A DNA stretch of 64,000 bases from CAXMST01 sp963793415 (GTDB taxonomy: Bacteria > Actinomycetota > Thermoleophilia > Solirubrobacterales > 70-9), in the NCBI GenBank assembly GCA_963793415.1, contig CAWCAC010000002.1:3100001-3164000 (forward strand). Direction: 5' to 3'. How positions within the stretch are numbered: position 1 is the stretch's first letter; each line of letters opens with the position of its first letter. Of the stretch, positions 18,377 through 27,152 are shown piece after piece. Made by a program: the position numbers and the translations under genes. The notes beneath the pieces are model-generated. The model saw only the letters and a list, made by a program, of their open reading frames with translations. It made no database searches and was not told the origin of the DNA.

Positions 18377-18630
18377 CGCGATTCCTCGACCGTCGCGGCG
18401 TGAGCGATCGCGGTGCCGGCGTGGACGAGCAACTCGTCGCCGACCGCGACCGGCTGCACGAGGGCGATCTCGACCGTCTCGCGTCTGCCCTGCTCGTCCT
18501 CACAGAGCCCGAGCCCGCGGTCGGTGTCGATCGAGACGACCCGGAGCGGCACGGCGACGTCGCCACAGGTGATGCAGCCATCCTCGACGTCGCAGCTCCC
18601 GAGATCGGCCGGCTGCGACGCGGGGGCCAT
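18373..18630 (-). CDS. Second HypC/HupF-like protein, divergent
   Basis: 85 residues. The core CITCGDVAVPLRVVSID...LGLCEDEQGRRETVEIALVQPVAVGDELLVHAGTAIA (shown in pieces: CITCGDVAVPLRV, GRRETVEIALVQPV, VGDELLVHAGTAIA) matches the HypC beta-barrel: a start strand, a turn, VxVGDxLLVHxGxAI. It lacks the N-terminal Met-Cys that is essential in HypC; its cysteines are instead at CDVEDGCITC. Start ATG 18630 overlaps the hypC stop (TAATG) and its end overlaps hypD, so both HypC-type proteins are made with HypD. It could be a specialised partner of HypD or the large subunit. Confidence 0.85.
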   Translation of the reverse strand: MAPASQPADLGSCDVEDGCITCGDVAVPLRVVSIDTDRGLGLCEDEQGRRETVEIALVQPVAVGDELLVHAGTAIAHAATVEESR

Positions 18631-18908
18631 TACTCGATCACGCTCGCCTTCAGCTCCTCGAGCTCGGCCTCGTAGTCGGCCCCCATCCCCTCGAGCATCT
18701 TGCGCGTCGCCAGAGCCTCCTCCTCGTCCACCTTGGAGAGCGCGAAGCCGACGTGGATCAGGACCCAGTCGCCGACGCCGACTCCGCCCGGCTCGGAGTC
18801 CAGAAGCCCGATGTTCACGTTGCGCCGGACGCCTGCGACGTCGACCTTGGCAACTCGCGTGTCCGGGTCGACGATCTCGAGGATCTGACCCGGAATGGCC
18901 AAGCACAT
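18630..18908 (-). CDS. hypC: Hydrogenase maturation chaperone HypC
   Basis: 92 residues starting MCLAIPGQILEIVD; Cys2 is the conserved ligand that shuttles the Fe(CN)2CO unit from HypD to the large subunit. GVGDWVLIHVGFALSKVDEEEA is the conserved C-terminal half, followed by a helical extension. ATG at 18908 was chosen over the in-frame GTG at 18917 because the Met-Cys start is essential; a GGAGAGG ribosome site precedes it. First gene of the 16-kb hydrogenase operon. Confidence 0.96.
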   Translation of the reverse strand: MCLAIPGQILEIVDPDTRVAKVDVAGVRRNVNIGLLDSEPGGVGVGDWVLIHVGFALSKVDEEEALATRKMLEGMGADYEAELEELKASVIE

Positions 18909-19074
18909 GGCCTGCACCTCTCCTCGGGGCTCGTAGTTTTTGACACTAACAGAGGCTCAGCCCCCGTCAACCCGCGTCCAGATTCGCGCGGACGAAAGTC
19001 GGAACGTATCGTCTTGGGATCTCGCTAGTATGAATGAACATTCACTCAGCAGACGAGCATGGAGGAGACAGGAC
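18909..19074. promoter_or_regulatory. Divergent promoter region of the hydrogenase operon and the SDR gene
   Basis: 166 bases without a gene between hypC (minus) and the SDR gene (plus). A TAGTAT at 19026-19031 could be the -10 element of the SDR promoter and abuts the palindrome TGAATG-AA-CATTCA at 19031-19044 (perfect 6-base arms), a likely operator for the TetR protein encoded two genes downstream. A TTGACA at 18945-18950 reads on the plus strand. On the hypC side only the ribosome site (near 18918-18925) is clear; I found no convincing hydrogenase promoter. Confidence 0.5.
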
Positions 19075-20013
19075 ATGGCGTGGACAGCAGCTGATATCCC
19101 CGACCAGAGCGGCCGCACGGCCCTCGTGACCGGTGCAAACGGCGGCCTCGGGCTCGAGACCGCCCGCGAGCTCGCCCGCAACGGAGCTCATGTGATCATC
19201 GCCGCTCGCGACCAGGACAAGGCGACGGCGGCCGAAGCGGACATCCGCGCCGGCCTCCCGGACGCCTCGCTCGAGATCGTGCCGCTCGATCTCGGCTCGC
19301 TCGAGTCGGTCCGCGAGGCCGCCTCGACGGTGCTCGCCAAGCACGACCGTATCGACCTGCTGATCAACAACGCCGGCCTCATGGCTCAGCCGGAGCGGCG
19401 CACCGCGGACGGCTTCGAGATGCAGCTCGGGGTCAATCACCTCGGTCACTGGGTGCTGACCGCGCGGCTGCTGCCCGCCGTCCTCGCCGGGCAGGCGCCG
19501 CGCGTGGTGACCGTGACCAGCACCGCCCACCACATGGGTCGGGCCATCAACCCGTCGAACCCGCATCTCGACGGCAAGTACGGGCCCTGGAAGGCGTACG
19601 GCCAGTCGAAGCTCGCGAACTTCCACTTCGGGATCGGCCTGCAGCGCGAGTTCGAGAAGGCCGGAGTCGCCGCCGCCAGCCTGATCGCCCATCCGGGCCT
19701 CTCCAACACCGACCTGCAGGCGCGGACGACGCGCGAGAACGAGGGCGACTTCTGGGGCGGCTTCTTCCACAAGGCAACTCTGCGCAGCGGCATGGCTCCC
19801 CCGACGGGCGCGCTCTCGCAGCTGCGGGCGGCCACCGACCCCGAGGCCAGGGGCGGCGAGTTCTACGGACCGCTCTGGGTCAACAGCGGCCCGCCCGTTC
19901 GCAAGCCGATCATCCGCCGCGTCGGGATGGATTCAGCGATCGAGAAGCTCTGGCGGGTCTCCGAGAAGGAGACCGGCGAGACGCTCGAAGTCGCGGCGCC
20001 CGCCCCGGCCTGA
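19075..20013 (+). CDS. Short-chain dehydrogenase/reductase
   Basis: 312-residue NAD(P)-dependent oxidoreductase of the retinol-dehydrogenase/protochlorophyllide-reductase-like SDR branch. Rossmann motif TGANGGLGLETAREL (about 19-33), NNAGLMAQPERRT, the active-site VTSTAHHM (Ser) and YGQSKLANFHF (Tyr-x3-Lys). HPGLSNTDLQ is typical of this branch. Start ATG at 19075 is preceded by a strong GGAGGAG ribosome site at 19061-19067; longer starts would run into the promoter. Followed 9 bases later by a TetR gene, its likely regulator. Substrate unknown. Confidence 0.9.
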   Translation: MAWTAADIPDQSGRTALVTGANGGLGLETARELARNGAHVIIAARDQDKATAAEADIRAGLPDASLEIVPLDLGSLESVREAASTVLAKHDRIDLLINNAGLMAQPERRTADGFEMQLGVNHLGHWVLTARLLPAVLAGQAPRVVTVTSTAHHMGRAINPSNPHLDGKYGPWKAYGQSKLANFHFGIGLQREFEKAGVAAASLIAHPGLSNTDLQARTTRENEGDFWGGFFHKATLRSGMAPPTGALSQLRAATDPEARGGEFYGPLWVNSGPPVRKPIIRRVGMDSAIEKLWRVSEKETGETLEVAAPAPA

Positions 20014-20021
20014 CCGTTGCG

Positions 20022-20609
20022 ATGAGCGCGACCGCGCCGGCCAAGACCAAGGCCAGGCCCGACCGGGCGGCCGCGGTCCGCGCGGCGATGCGGTCGCTGG
20101 TCGCTCGTCGCGGCTTCCATGGAGCATCGATGGGCGCCGTGGCGCGCGAGGCGGACGTCGCGACCGGCACCGCCTACGTCCACTACGGCTCCAAAGACGA
20201 GCTCGTGATCGCCGCCTACCTCGAGTCGAAGGAACGGCTCGGGGTCGCCGCAGTCGCCGCGGTCGAGGCGAGCGATCCACCCGCCGAGCGCTTCCAGGCC
20301 CTGTGGAAGGGGGTCTACCGTCACCTCGCCGCCGACGTCAACGAGGCCCGCTTCCTGATCCAGGTCGACGGCTCCCCCTACGCCGCCGTCGCCCACGAGG
20401 CCTCAATGTCCCGCAACGACGACCCGCTCGTCCTCGCCGCCTCCGAGCCCGAGATGGCGCGCGCCCTGGAGCCACTGCCGCTCGAGGTCCTCTACGAGAT
20501 CGGCCTCGCTCCCGCCGTCCGCCTGGCCGCGCGCGAGGCTGCCCTCAGCGACCGTGACCTCGACCGCGTCGCGCGAGCCTGCTGGCGCGCGGTCGCGCGA
20601 CCGGTGTAG
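20022..20609 (+). CDS. TetR-family transcriptional regulator
   Basis: 195 residues. Helix-turn-helix at about 15-60: SLVARRGFHGASMGAVAREADVATGTAYVHYGSKDELV (pieces: GFHGASMGAVAREADV, GTAYVHYGSKDELV). C-terminal ligand-binding region without recognisable substrate signature. Lies 8 bases after the SDR gene, most likely in one operon; the palindrome at 19031-19044 upstream of the pair is the probable operator. Confidence 0.88.
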   Translation: MSATAPAKTKARPDRAAAVRAAMRSLVARRGFHGASMGAVAREADVATGTAYVHYGSKDELVIAAYLESKERLGVAAVAAVEASDPPAERFQALWKGVYRHLAADVNEARFLIQVDGSPYAAVAHEASMSRNDDPLVLAASEPEMARALEPLPLEVLYEIGLAPAVRLAAREAALSDRDLDRVARACWRAVARPV

Positions 20610-20617
20610 GCGGGGCC

Positions 20618-20911
20618 GTCCGAGGGTGGCCTTCGAGGGCTCCGGCCGGGTATTTGCAGAGAGGGTGAGGTGGAAGGGAGTTCCGGCCGTCCTGAGGCGG
20701 GGCCGGGCCGTCCTTTGTCACGCGAGGCGCGTGGGGGTCACGGTCTCGTAGCCGTTAACCGGGCCCCGCGCGACGCGATCCACATCGGCGTCGCATAGCG
20801 AGGGCAATGTGGATCGCTTCCGCGGCCTCACCGGGAATCCACCCCGAAACCGCAACGAAACACGCGCCGCGTGTGACCGACCACAGACCGCACCCCTTCC
20901 CTCACTGCAAT
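20618..20911 (+). repeat. Dispersed 295-base repeat, copy 1
   Basis: Non-coding element in the gap between tetR (plus) and ligA (minus). Matches 51661-51955 in the same orientation: the right half (20761-20911 against 51805-51955) differs at only 4 of 151 positions without gaps; the left half is more diverged. It contains a perfect inverted repeat with 11-base arms (20775-20785 and 20807-20817) that could form a stem-loop. No transposase, no terminal inverted repeats and no obvious target duplication were found. The remainder of the 394-base gap (20912-21003) shows nothing recognisable. Confidence 0.85.
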
Positions 20912-21003
20912 CTCAGCCCGGCCTGAGCTCTGCAGCCACAACCCGAAACAACACGCGCCCTGGACCACGCCCCAGCCCAAACCCCCGAGGGCCCACCCGG
21001 CCC

Positions 21004-23028
21004 TCAGTCCCCGAGCAGCTCCCGTAGCCCGGGCTCGTTGAGGATCGTCGTCTCGAACTTCTCGGCCTTCTCGAGCTTCGAGCCCGGGCTCTCGCCGGCG
21101 ACGACGTAGTCAGTCTTCTTCGAGACCGAGCCGGTGACCTTGCCGCCGGCGCGCTTGATCATCGCGGTCGCCTCGTCGCGGGTCAGCTCCGGCAGGGTTC
21201 CGGTCAGGACGAAGGTCTTGCCCTCGAGCGGGCCGCCCTCCCGGCGCCGCTCGGAGGGATCGAGCTCGAAGCGGAGGCCGCGCTCGCGCAACCGCGAGAT
21301 CAGCTCGATCACGCGCTCGTCGGCGAGCTGCTCGGCGATCTGCTCGGCGAGGATCGGGCCGACGCCGTCGACCTCCTCGATCGCCTCCGGCTGAGCCGCG
21401 ATCAGGTCCTCGATCGATCCGAAGTGGGTGGCGAGGGCCTCCGCCGTGACCGAGCCGACACCGGCCAGCCCGAGCGCGAACAGCACCCGCGGGAACGGGC
21501 GTGACTTCGACTCCTCGATCGCGGCGATCAGGTTCTCGGCCGAGACCTCGCCGAAGCCCTCGAGTTCCGTCAACCGCTCCGCGGTCAGGTCGTAGATGTC
21601 GGCGGCGTCGCGGATCAGGCCGTCCTCGAGGAACCGCATCGCCTGCTTCTCGCCGAGCCCGTCGATGTCCATCGTCCCGCGGGCGACGAAGTGCTTGACG
21701 TGCTGGAAGGTCTGCCCCGGGCAGCCGGTCCGGTTCGGGCAGATCGTCCAGACCGAGCCCTCCTCCTTGACCGTCGGCGTGCCGCAGATCGGGCACTCTT
21801 TCGGCGGCCTCGGCTTCCGCAGCCGCTTGCCCTTGCGCGCCTGGATCACCGGGGAAACCACCCTCGGGATCACGTCCCCGGCCCGGGTGACGACGACCTC
21901 GTCGCCCTCGCGCACGTCCTTGCGCAGCAGGTCCTCCTCGTTGTGCAGCGTCGCGGTCGAGACCGTGACGCCGCCGACGTGGACCGGCTCCAGCATCGCG
22001 AACGGGACCAGGTGCCCCGTGCGGCCGACGTTCCAGACGATCTTGTTCAGCTTCGTCGTCACGGTCGTCGGCGGGAACTTCCAGGCGATCGCCCAGCGCG
22101 GCTCGCGCCCGGCCACGCCGAGCTCACGCCACAGCGCCCGCTCGTCGACCTTGACGACGACCCCGTCGATCTCGAAGTCGAGCCCCTCGCGGCGCTCCTG
22201 CCACCACTCGCAGCGCGCGATCACCTCCTCCCCGGTCTCGTGCCGGGCGATGTCCCCGTTGACCCGGAAGCCGCGCTCGCGCAACCACTCGAGCTCCTCA
22301 CTGTGGGAGGCGTGCTCGACGCCGTCGCGGAAGCCGATCCCGTAGGCCCAGATCTGCAGCGGGCGTGAGGCGGCGAGCTGCGGGTCGAGCTGCCGCAGGG
22401 TGCCGGCCGCCGCGTTGCGCGGGTTGGCGAAGGTCGCCTCGCCGGCCTCGACACGCTGTTCGTTGAGGCGGTCGAAGCCCGAGCGCGGGAAGTAGACCTC
22501 GCCGCGGACCTCGATCAGCTTCGGCGCATCCGCGATCCGCAGCGGGATCGAGCGGATCGTGCGCAGGTTCGAGGTCACGTCCTCGCCGATCCGGCCGTTT
22601 CCACGGGTCAGGCCGCGGATGAAGACACCGTCCTCGTAGGTGAGCGAGATCGCGAGACCGTCGATCTTCGGCTCGGTCACGTAGGAGATCTCCTCGGCGG
22701 TGATGTCGAAGCGCTTCAGCAGGTTGCGGATCCGCGCCTCCCAGGCCGCCAGCTCCTCGGCGTTACGGGCGTTGGCGAGCGAGAGCATCGGCTCCGCGTG
22801 CTCGTACTGGTCGAACTTGTCGAGCGGCTCGCCGCCGACCCGCTGCGTCGGCGAGTCCGGGGTCAGCAGCTCCGGGTTCTCGGCCTCGAGCGCCCGCAGC
22901 TCGTTCAGCAGGAGGTCGTAGTCGGCGTCGCTGATCGCCGGCTCGTCCTCGACGTAGTAGGCGTGATCGTGCTTGACGATCCCGGCGCGGAGCTCGTCGA
23001 CGCGGTCGGACGGGTCGGTCGCGGCCAT
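21004..23028 (-). CDS. ligA: NAD-dependent DNA ligase LigA
   Basis: 674 residues, normal length. Seals nicks in replication and repair. Domains: Ia (1-75, HDHAYYVEDEPAISDADYD), adenylation domain with the AMP-accepting Lys121 in EPKIDG, OB fold (about 320-400, GRTGHLVPFAMLEPV), four-Cys zinc finger (CPICGTPT and CPNRTGCPG), helix-hairpin-helix repeats (LEGFGEVSAENL, LAGVGSVTAEALA, VDGVGPILAEQI) and a C-terminal BRCT domain (EGKTFVLTGTLPELTRDEA). ATG at 23028 overlaps the surE stop by one base (TGATG), which fixes the start. Confidence 0.98.
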   Translation of the reverse strand: MAATDPSDRVDELRAGIVKHDHAYYVEDEPAISDADYDLLLNELRALEAENPELLTPDSPTQRVGGEPLDKFDQYEHAEPMLSLANARNAEELAAWEARIRNLLKRFDITAEEISYVTEPKIDGLAISLTYEDGVFIRGLTRGNGRIGEDVTSNLRTIRSIPLRIADAPKLIEVRGEVYFPRSGFDRLNEQRVEAGEATFANPRNAAAGTLRQLDPQLAASRPLQIWAYGIGFRDGVEHASHSEELEWLRERGFRVNGDIARHETGEEVIARCEWWQERREGLDFEIDGVVVKVDERALWRELGVAGREPRWAIAWKFPPTTVTTKLNKIVWNVGRTGHLVPFAMLEPVHVGGVTVSTATLHNEEDLLRKDVREGDEVVVTRAGDVIPRVVSPVIQARKGKRLRKPRPPKECPICGTPTVKEEGSVWTICPNRTGCPGQTFQHVKHFVARGTMDIDGLGEKQAMRFLEDGLIRDAADIYDLTAERLTELEGFGEVSAENLIAAIEESKSRPFPRVLFALGLAGVGSVTAEALATHFGSIEDLIAAQPEAIEEVDGVGPILAEQIAEQLADERVIELISRLRERGLRFELDPSERRREGGPLEGKTFVLTGTLPELTRDEATAMIKRAGGKVTGSVSKKTDYVVAGESPGSKLEKAEKFETTILNEPGLRELLGD

Positions 23029-23825
23029 CAGCCCAGCAGGCCCTCCAGCCCCCAGCTCCCGAGCTCCTCGAGGCCGCCATGGTCGGTCAGGTCGAAGTGG
23101 ATCGGCGTCACCGCGATCCGGCCCCTGTGGATCGCCGCGAGGTCGGTGCCCTCGTGGTCCTCGAAGCTGGGCTCGAACCCGTAGATCTCGTAGCGCTTGC
23201 GGCCGTCCTGCTCGCTCTCCTCGACCAGCTTCAGCTCGTCGTCGTAGAGGCGCTTGCCGAGCCGCGTCACCTCGACGCCCTCGGGCTCGCCGCCGGGCAC
23301 GTTGACGTTGATCAGCGTCCCCTCCGGCATCCCGTGCTCGATCACCCGCCGGACGAGTCCGGCCGCGAACGGCGCGGCGACGCTGAAGTCGAACTGCCTT
23401 CCCGCGCGGAAATCCATCTCCCGAGCCGGCGACTGCTGGCTGACCGCGATCGCGGGCAGGCCGAGGACGATTCCCTCGAGGGCCGCCGCCACGGTGCCCG
23501 AGTAGGTGACGTCGTCGCCGAGGTTGGAGCCGTGGTTGATCCCCGAGACGATCAGGTCCGGCTTGTCGCCGAGCAGGCCGAGGTCGGCGAAGCGGACGCA
23601 GTCCACCGGCGTGCCCTCGGTCGCGTAGCCGCTGGTGCCGTCCTCGAACTTGACCTCCTTGACCCACAGCGGCGAGCGGGTCGTGATCGAGCGGGCGGTG
23701 GCGCTGCGGTTCGAGTCGGGCGCGATCACGTCGAGCTCGATCCCCTCGACCTCGAGCAGGGCGCGGCGCAGCGACTGCAACCCCTCGGCCGCGATTCCGT
23801 CGTCGTTGGTGAGCAGGACCCGCAC
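23028..23825 (-). CDS. surE: 5'/3'-nucleotidase SurE
   Basis: 265 residues. Metal-dependent phosphatase acting on nucleoside monophosphates. Starts with the hallmark MRVLLTNDDGIAAEGL (the DD pair binds metal); APDSNRSATARSIT supplies Ser and Asn ligands; SGINHGSNLGDDVTYSGTVAAA is the family signature. Translationally coupled to ligA. No promoter-length gap follows toward the divergent glycosyltransferase (71 bases). Confidence 0.96.
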   Translation of the reverse strand: MRVLLTNDDGIAAEGLQSLRRALLEVEGIELDVIAPDSNRSATARSITTRSPLWVKEVKFEDGTSGYATEGTPVDCVRFADLGLLGDKPDLIVSGINHGSNLGDDVTYSGTVAAALEGIVLGLPAIAVSQQSPAREMDFRAGRQFDFSVAAPFAAGLVRRVIEHGMPEGTLINVNVPGGEPEGVEVTRLGKRLYDDELKLVEESEQDGRKRYEIYGFEPSFEDHEGTDLAAIHRGRIAVTPIHFDLTDHGGLEELGSWGLEGLLG

Positions 23826-23896
23826 GCCCCGGAATCTAGATCACCGGCGCCGAGAGCAAGGGAAGGTCCGGGATCGGCCCACTAGCTTGTCTCGGG

Positions 23897-24691
23897 ATGG
23901 AGCCGAGCTCCCCATCGATCTCCGTCGTGATCCCGACCCGGAACCGGCCCGAGGGCCTGCGGCGCTGCCTGGAGGCGCTCGATCGCGGCACGGCCGCGGT
24001 CGAGACCGTGGTCGTCGAGGACAGCCGTGGGAACGGGCCCGCGGCCGCGCGCAACGAGGGGATCGGGCGCGCCTCCGGCGAGATCGTGCTGTTCGTCGAC
24101 GACGACTGCGTTCCGGACGCCGCTTGGGCGGAGACGCTCGCTGCGGCGACCCGCCGGGCGGGATGCGCCGCGGGACGGTCGCTGGCGCCGCAGGGCGCAG
24201 GCGCGGCCGTCAGAGCCTCTCAGGCGGTGATCGACGCCCTGCAGCTCGATCCGGATCGCGGCCCGGGCGACGCGCTCGGCTTCGCGCCGGCCTGCAACCT
24301 CGGCTGCTCCCGGGAGCTGCTCGAGCGGGTCCGCTTCGACGAGGGCTTTCCGCTCGCGGCCGGCGAGGACCGCGACTTCTGCAACCGGCTCGTCGACGCC
24401 GGCTTCCCGCCCGTCTACGAGCCCAGCGCCGTCGTCGTCCACGAGCAAGCGGGAGGCGTGGCCGAGCTGCTGCGGCGCCAGTACCGGTACGGCCGCGGAG
24501 CCGCCCACCTGTTCGCCCGCCGCGGCGCCGCGCCGACCGCGCCCGGCTTTCGGCGCCGGCTCGTGCGGCGCTGCTTCGACCTCGGGCCGAGCGTCGGCGC
24601 CCTCACCCTCGCCGGCCAGGCGGCGACCGCCGCCGGCTATGCGCGCGAGCGGATCGCGGGCGTAGCCGGACCCCTGAGCGGGGCGGGCTAG
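23897..24691 (+). CDS. Family 2 glycosyltransferase
   Basis: 264 residues. GT-A fold: ISVVIPTRNRPEGLRRCLEAL at the N terminus (SVVIPTRNRPEGL), GPAAARNEGIGRASGEIVLFVDDDCVPD with the DDD metal motif (VLFVDDDC), and AGEDRDFCNRLVDAGF as the acceptor/catalytic segment. No membrane segment. Ends four bases into the convergent phosphodiesterase-like gene. It is plus-strand and not under the iron box at 28125, but lies beside the glycan genes and shares a layout with the second GT2 gene at 27149. Confidence 0.88.
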   Translation: MEPSSPSISVVIPTRNRPEGLRRCLEALDRGTAAVETVVVEDSRGNGPAAARNEGIGRASGEIVLFVDDDCVPDAAWAETLAAATRRAGCAAGRSLAPQGAGAAVRASQAVIDALQLDPDRGPGDALGFAPACNLGCSRELLERVRFDEGFPLAAGEDRDFCNRLVDAGFPPVYEPSAVVVHEQAGGVAELLRRQYRYGRGAAHLFARRGAAPTAPGFRRRLVRRCFDLGPSVGALTLAGQAATAAGYARERIAGVAGPLSGAG

Positions 24692-26220
24692 CCGAGCAGC
24701 GAGGCGCCGGCCATCCCGGCGGTGCGTTCGCCGTCGATGCCGAGGAGGCCGCAGACGGTCGCGGCGACGTCCTCGATCCGCGCCGGCCGACCCGGGTCCT
24801 GCCAGGTGGCGCCCGAGCCCGGCGTGAGCACGGCCCAGGCGCCGCCCGCCGGATGGTTGCCCGAGCGGCCGGAGCCGGCGCCGTGCCTGACGGCGGCCCC
24901 GAACCGATCGGAGACGAGGCGCTCGCCGAGGCCCGCCGGGGCCTCGCTCCAGCGCACGACGAGGTCCGGCAGCCGGTCGGCGTGCGCGCCCGCGTACTCG
25001 GGCATCTCGGCGACGCGGGCGATGCCGGCCACGGCCGGACTGCCGTCCGCGAGCCGGAAGCTGCTCAGCCCCTCGGCGATCACGGCCGCGAGCTCGTCCG
25101 CCTCGGCGCCGGGCGCGACGATCCCATGCCGCTCGCGCCCACCCAGGTTGAAGCGCACGTAGCCCTGGTTGTCGGCCGGGTGGGCGAAGGCGCGGGTGCT
25201 GTTCCAGTCGTGCCCGCGGAGCTCGAGCCGTGAGGTCAGCTCGAGCGCCAGCGGGCGCGGGATCGCCGCCGCGACAAGGGCACGGACGTCGCCGGGGATC
25301 GCGCTGCGCAGCTTCCAGATCGCACCGCCCGGAGCGTCGTCCTCTCGCAGCGGCTCACCGCTCAGGACCGCTCCCAGCATCTGCGGCAACAGATCGGCCC
25401 GCGAGGTGTTCTCCTCCATCCCAACCGCAGAGGCGACGATCACGTCGGAGCCTTCGGGGAGCGCCTCGATCACGGAGCCGATCGCCCGGTCCACCTCGGA
25501 GTAGATCTCCGGCAGGGCGCCGGCGATCGTCTCGCGAACGCGGGGCTCGAGCGCCTCGGCGTCGAGCTGCGAGAGGTCCCAGAAGGCGTGGCCGGCGAGA
25601 TGGGCGGCGCTGAACGTGAGCCAGGCGAGGTCGAAGCGCGAGGCCGCGAGCTGGTCGCGGGCCAGCGCCGCGATCCGGGCCGGCGCCCCGAGCAGCCGCT
25701 CGCGCAGGTCGAGCAGGTGGGCCGGGCTCGGGGCGCCGAAGACCTCGGTCGCCTCCGGGCCCCTGCCGAAGCGCCGTTCGAGCGGCCGAGCGGTTCCGCG
25801 GGGATGCGACCAGCGCGGCAGCACGACCCGGTCCGTGAAGCCCCAGCCGCAGACGAAGACCCCGTCGGCGCCGGCCGCCGACGCCGGCGGGCGGCTCTCG
25901 TAGGGATCGATCGCGAGCGTGCGCAGGCCGCTGCCGGCGAGCCGCTCCCAGACCGGGGGCGGCGCCGGAAACGCGGTCGCATAGCGGGCGCGGCCCTCGC
26001 CGGCGGACCACTGGAACGGATAGAAGATTCCGTGCCCGCCCATCGGCACCCCCGAGTAGAGGCTGTAGAAGGCGCCCGCGGCGAAGTCGACGGCGGGCGT
26101 CTCGAGCTCGACCCGGCGGCCGCGCCCGATCGCCGCGGCCAGGTTGGGCAGATCGCCGGTGCCGAGCATCCGGTCGATCAGCGAGACGCTCGCGGCGTCG
26201 AACTGCAGCACGCAGATCAC
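24688..26220 (-). CDS. Alkaline-phosphatase-superfamily protein lacking catalytic residues (pseudo-phosphodiesterase)
   Basis: 510 residues starting at a GTG (26220) that overlaps the upstream stop (GTGA). Overall pattern follows the type I phosphodiesterase/nucleotide pyrophosphatase family: VLQFDAASVSLIDRM...LPNLAAAIGRG, a nucleophile segment ahead of SLYSGVPMGGHGIF, WLTFSAAHLAGHAFWD, and DWNSTRAFAHPADNQGYVRFN. But the Thr nucleophile position reads Ala (about 47, in DFAAGAFYS), the usual SDHG metal pair reads SAVG, and the usual TD metal residue near FSAAH is also lost. It probably binds rather than cleaves a substrate. Last gene of the three-gene minus operon that starts at the iron box. 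Confidence 0.78.
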   Translation of the reverse strand: MICVLQFDAASVSLIDRMLGTGDLPNLAAAIGRGRRVELETPAVDFAAGAFYSLYSGVPMGGHGIFYPFQWSAGEGRARYATAFPAPPPVWERLAGSGLRTLAIDPYESRPPASAAGADGVFVCGWGFTDRVVLPRWSHPRGTARPLERRFGRGPEATEVFGAPSPAHLLDLRERLLGAPARIAALARDQLAASRFDLAWLTFSAAHLAGHAFWDLSQLDAEALEPRVRETIAGALPEIYSEVDRAIGSVIEALPEGSDVIVASAVGMEENTSRADLLPQMLGAVLSGEPLREDDAPGGAIWKLRSAIPGDVRALVAAAIPRPLALELTSRLELRGHDWNSTRAFAHPADNQGYVRFNLGGRERHGIVAPGAEADELAAVIAEGLSSFRLADGSPAVAGIARVAEMPEYAGAHADRLPDLVVRWSEAPAGLGERLVSDRFGAAVRHGAGSGRSGNHPAGGAWAVLTPGSGATWQDPGRPARIEDVAATVCGLLGIDGERTAGMAGASLLG

Positions 26221-27152
26221 GGGGCCGGCGCTCCCACCGTCGCAGCGCGCTCGCGGGCAGCGTCGATCAGCTCCATCACCGCCAGTCCCTCGGCGGCCGT
26301 CGCCGGGCTCGGGCCCACCGGCTCGCCGCCGCGGACGAGCAGCGCGAACGATTCGAGCTGATCGGCGAGCGAGGCGACGAGCGGGTGCGTCCGCCCCGGG
26401 ATCGGGATCAGGCCGCGGAGGCCGCCGTCGCGCTCGTCGAGGATCGTGTGGCCGTCCTCTGCCGCGATCCGCAGCCGCTCCCGGTGCGGGCGATCGGTCG
26501 CGCAGCTGAGCACGACCCGGCACCCCGGCGCCGCGAGCTCGACCTCGGCCGAGCTCGTCTCGATCCGGGCGCCGACCACCTCGAGCCCGGTCGGCCCGGC
26601 GCCGGCACCGGCGAGCAGCGCGAGGTCGAGCAGGTGCGGGCCGAGGTCGAGCCAGGCGTCGCCGAGATCTCCGACCGGGTTCCAGGACCGGCGCCGGTAG
26701 TGCAGAAGCCCCTCGACGAGGGCCGGGGGGCTCGCCGCGATTCGGGCCGAGGCGAGCGCACGGCCGAGCGAGAAGCGGCGGTTGAAGGCGATCCGGGGTT
26801 CCGGGTCGAGCGCGAGCAGCTCGCGCGCCCCGGCGCCGTCCGGCGCGGGCGGCTTCTCGACCAGCGCCGGAAGGCCGGCCGCGGCAGCGACGCTCGCAGC
26901 CTCGACGTGGGTCGGTGCCGGGCTGGCGATCACGATCGCGTCGGGGCTGGAGCGTTCGATCAGGCCCCGGGCAGTCTCATGGCGGGACTGCGGCGGCAGA
27001 CCGAGAGCGTCGCCGACGATTCCGCGCCGGGTTGCATCCGGGTCGCAGACGGCGACGATCTCGACCCCCTGGGCGCGGGAGGACGCGGGCACGTAGCCGT
27101 CCTCGGCCAGCCGGCCACAGCCGACCAGACCGATCCGGATCGCCTCGCTCAT
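26217..27152 (-). CDS. Gfo/Idh/MocA-family sugar oxidoreductase
   Basis: 311-residue NAD(P)-dependent oxidoreductase. Rossmann motif IRIGLVGCGRLAEDGYVPA at the N terminus, then SPDAIVIASPAPTHVEAA and the family's EKPPAPDG (EKP catalytic Lys). C-terminal beta sheet with DLGDAWLDLGPHLLDLALL holding the conserved D-x3-H type pair. ATG at 27152 overlaps the upstream GT2 stop by four bases. Such enzymes commonly oxidise or epimerise nucleotide sugars in glycan clusters, which fits both neighbours. Confidence 0.88.
   Translation of the reverse strand: MSEAIRIGLVGCGRLAEDGYVPASSRAQGVEIVAVCDPDATRRGIVGDALGLPPQSRHETARGLIERSSPDAIVIASPAPTHVEAASVAAAAGLPALVEKPPAPDGAGARELLALDPEPRIAFNRRFSLGRALASARIAASPPALVEGLLHYRRRSWNPVGDLGDAWLDLGPHLLDLALLAGAGAGPTGLEVVGARIETSSAEVELAAPGCRVVLSCATDRPHRERLRIAAEDGHTILDERDGGLRGLIPIPGRTHPLVASLADQLESFALLVRGGEPVGPSPATAAEGLAVMELIDAARERAATVGAPAP

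Noticed and set aside
20809..21027. Short frame shared by both copies of the dispersed repeat
   Set aside because: Conserved only because the DNA is conserved; no ribosome site, no continuation and no protein-like substitution pattern over so few differences.
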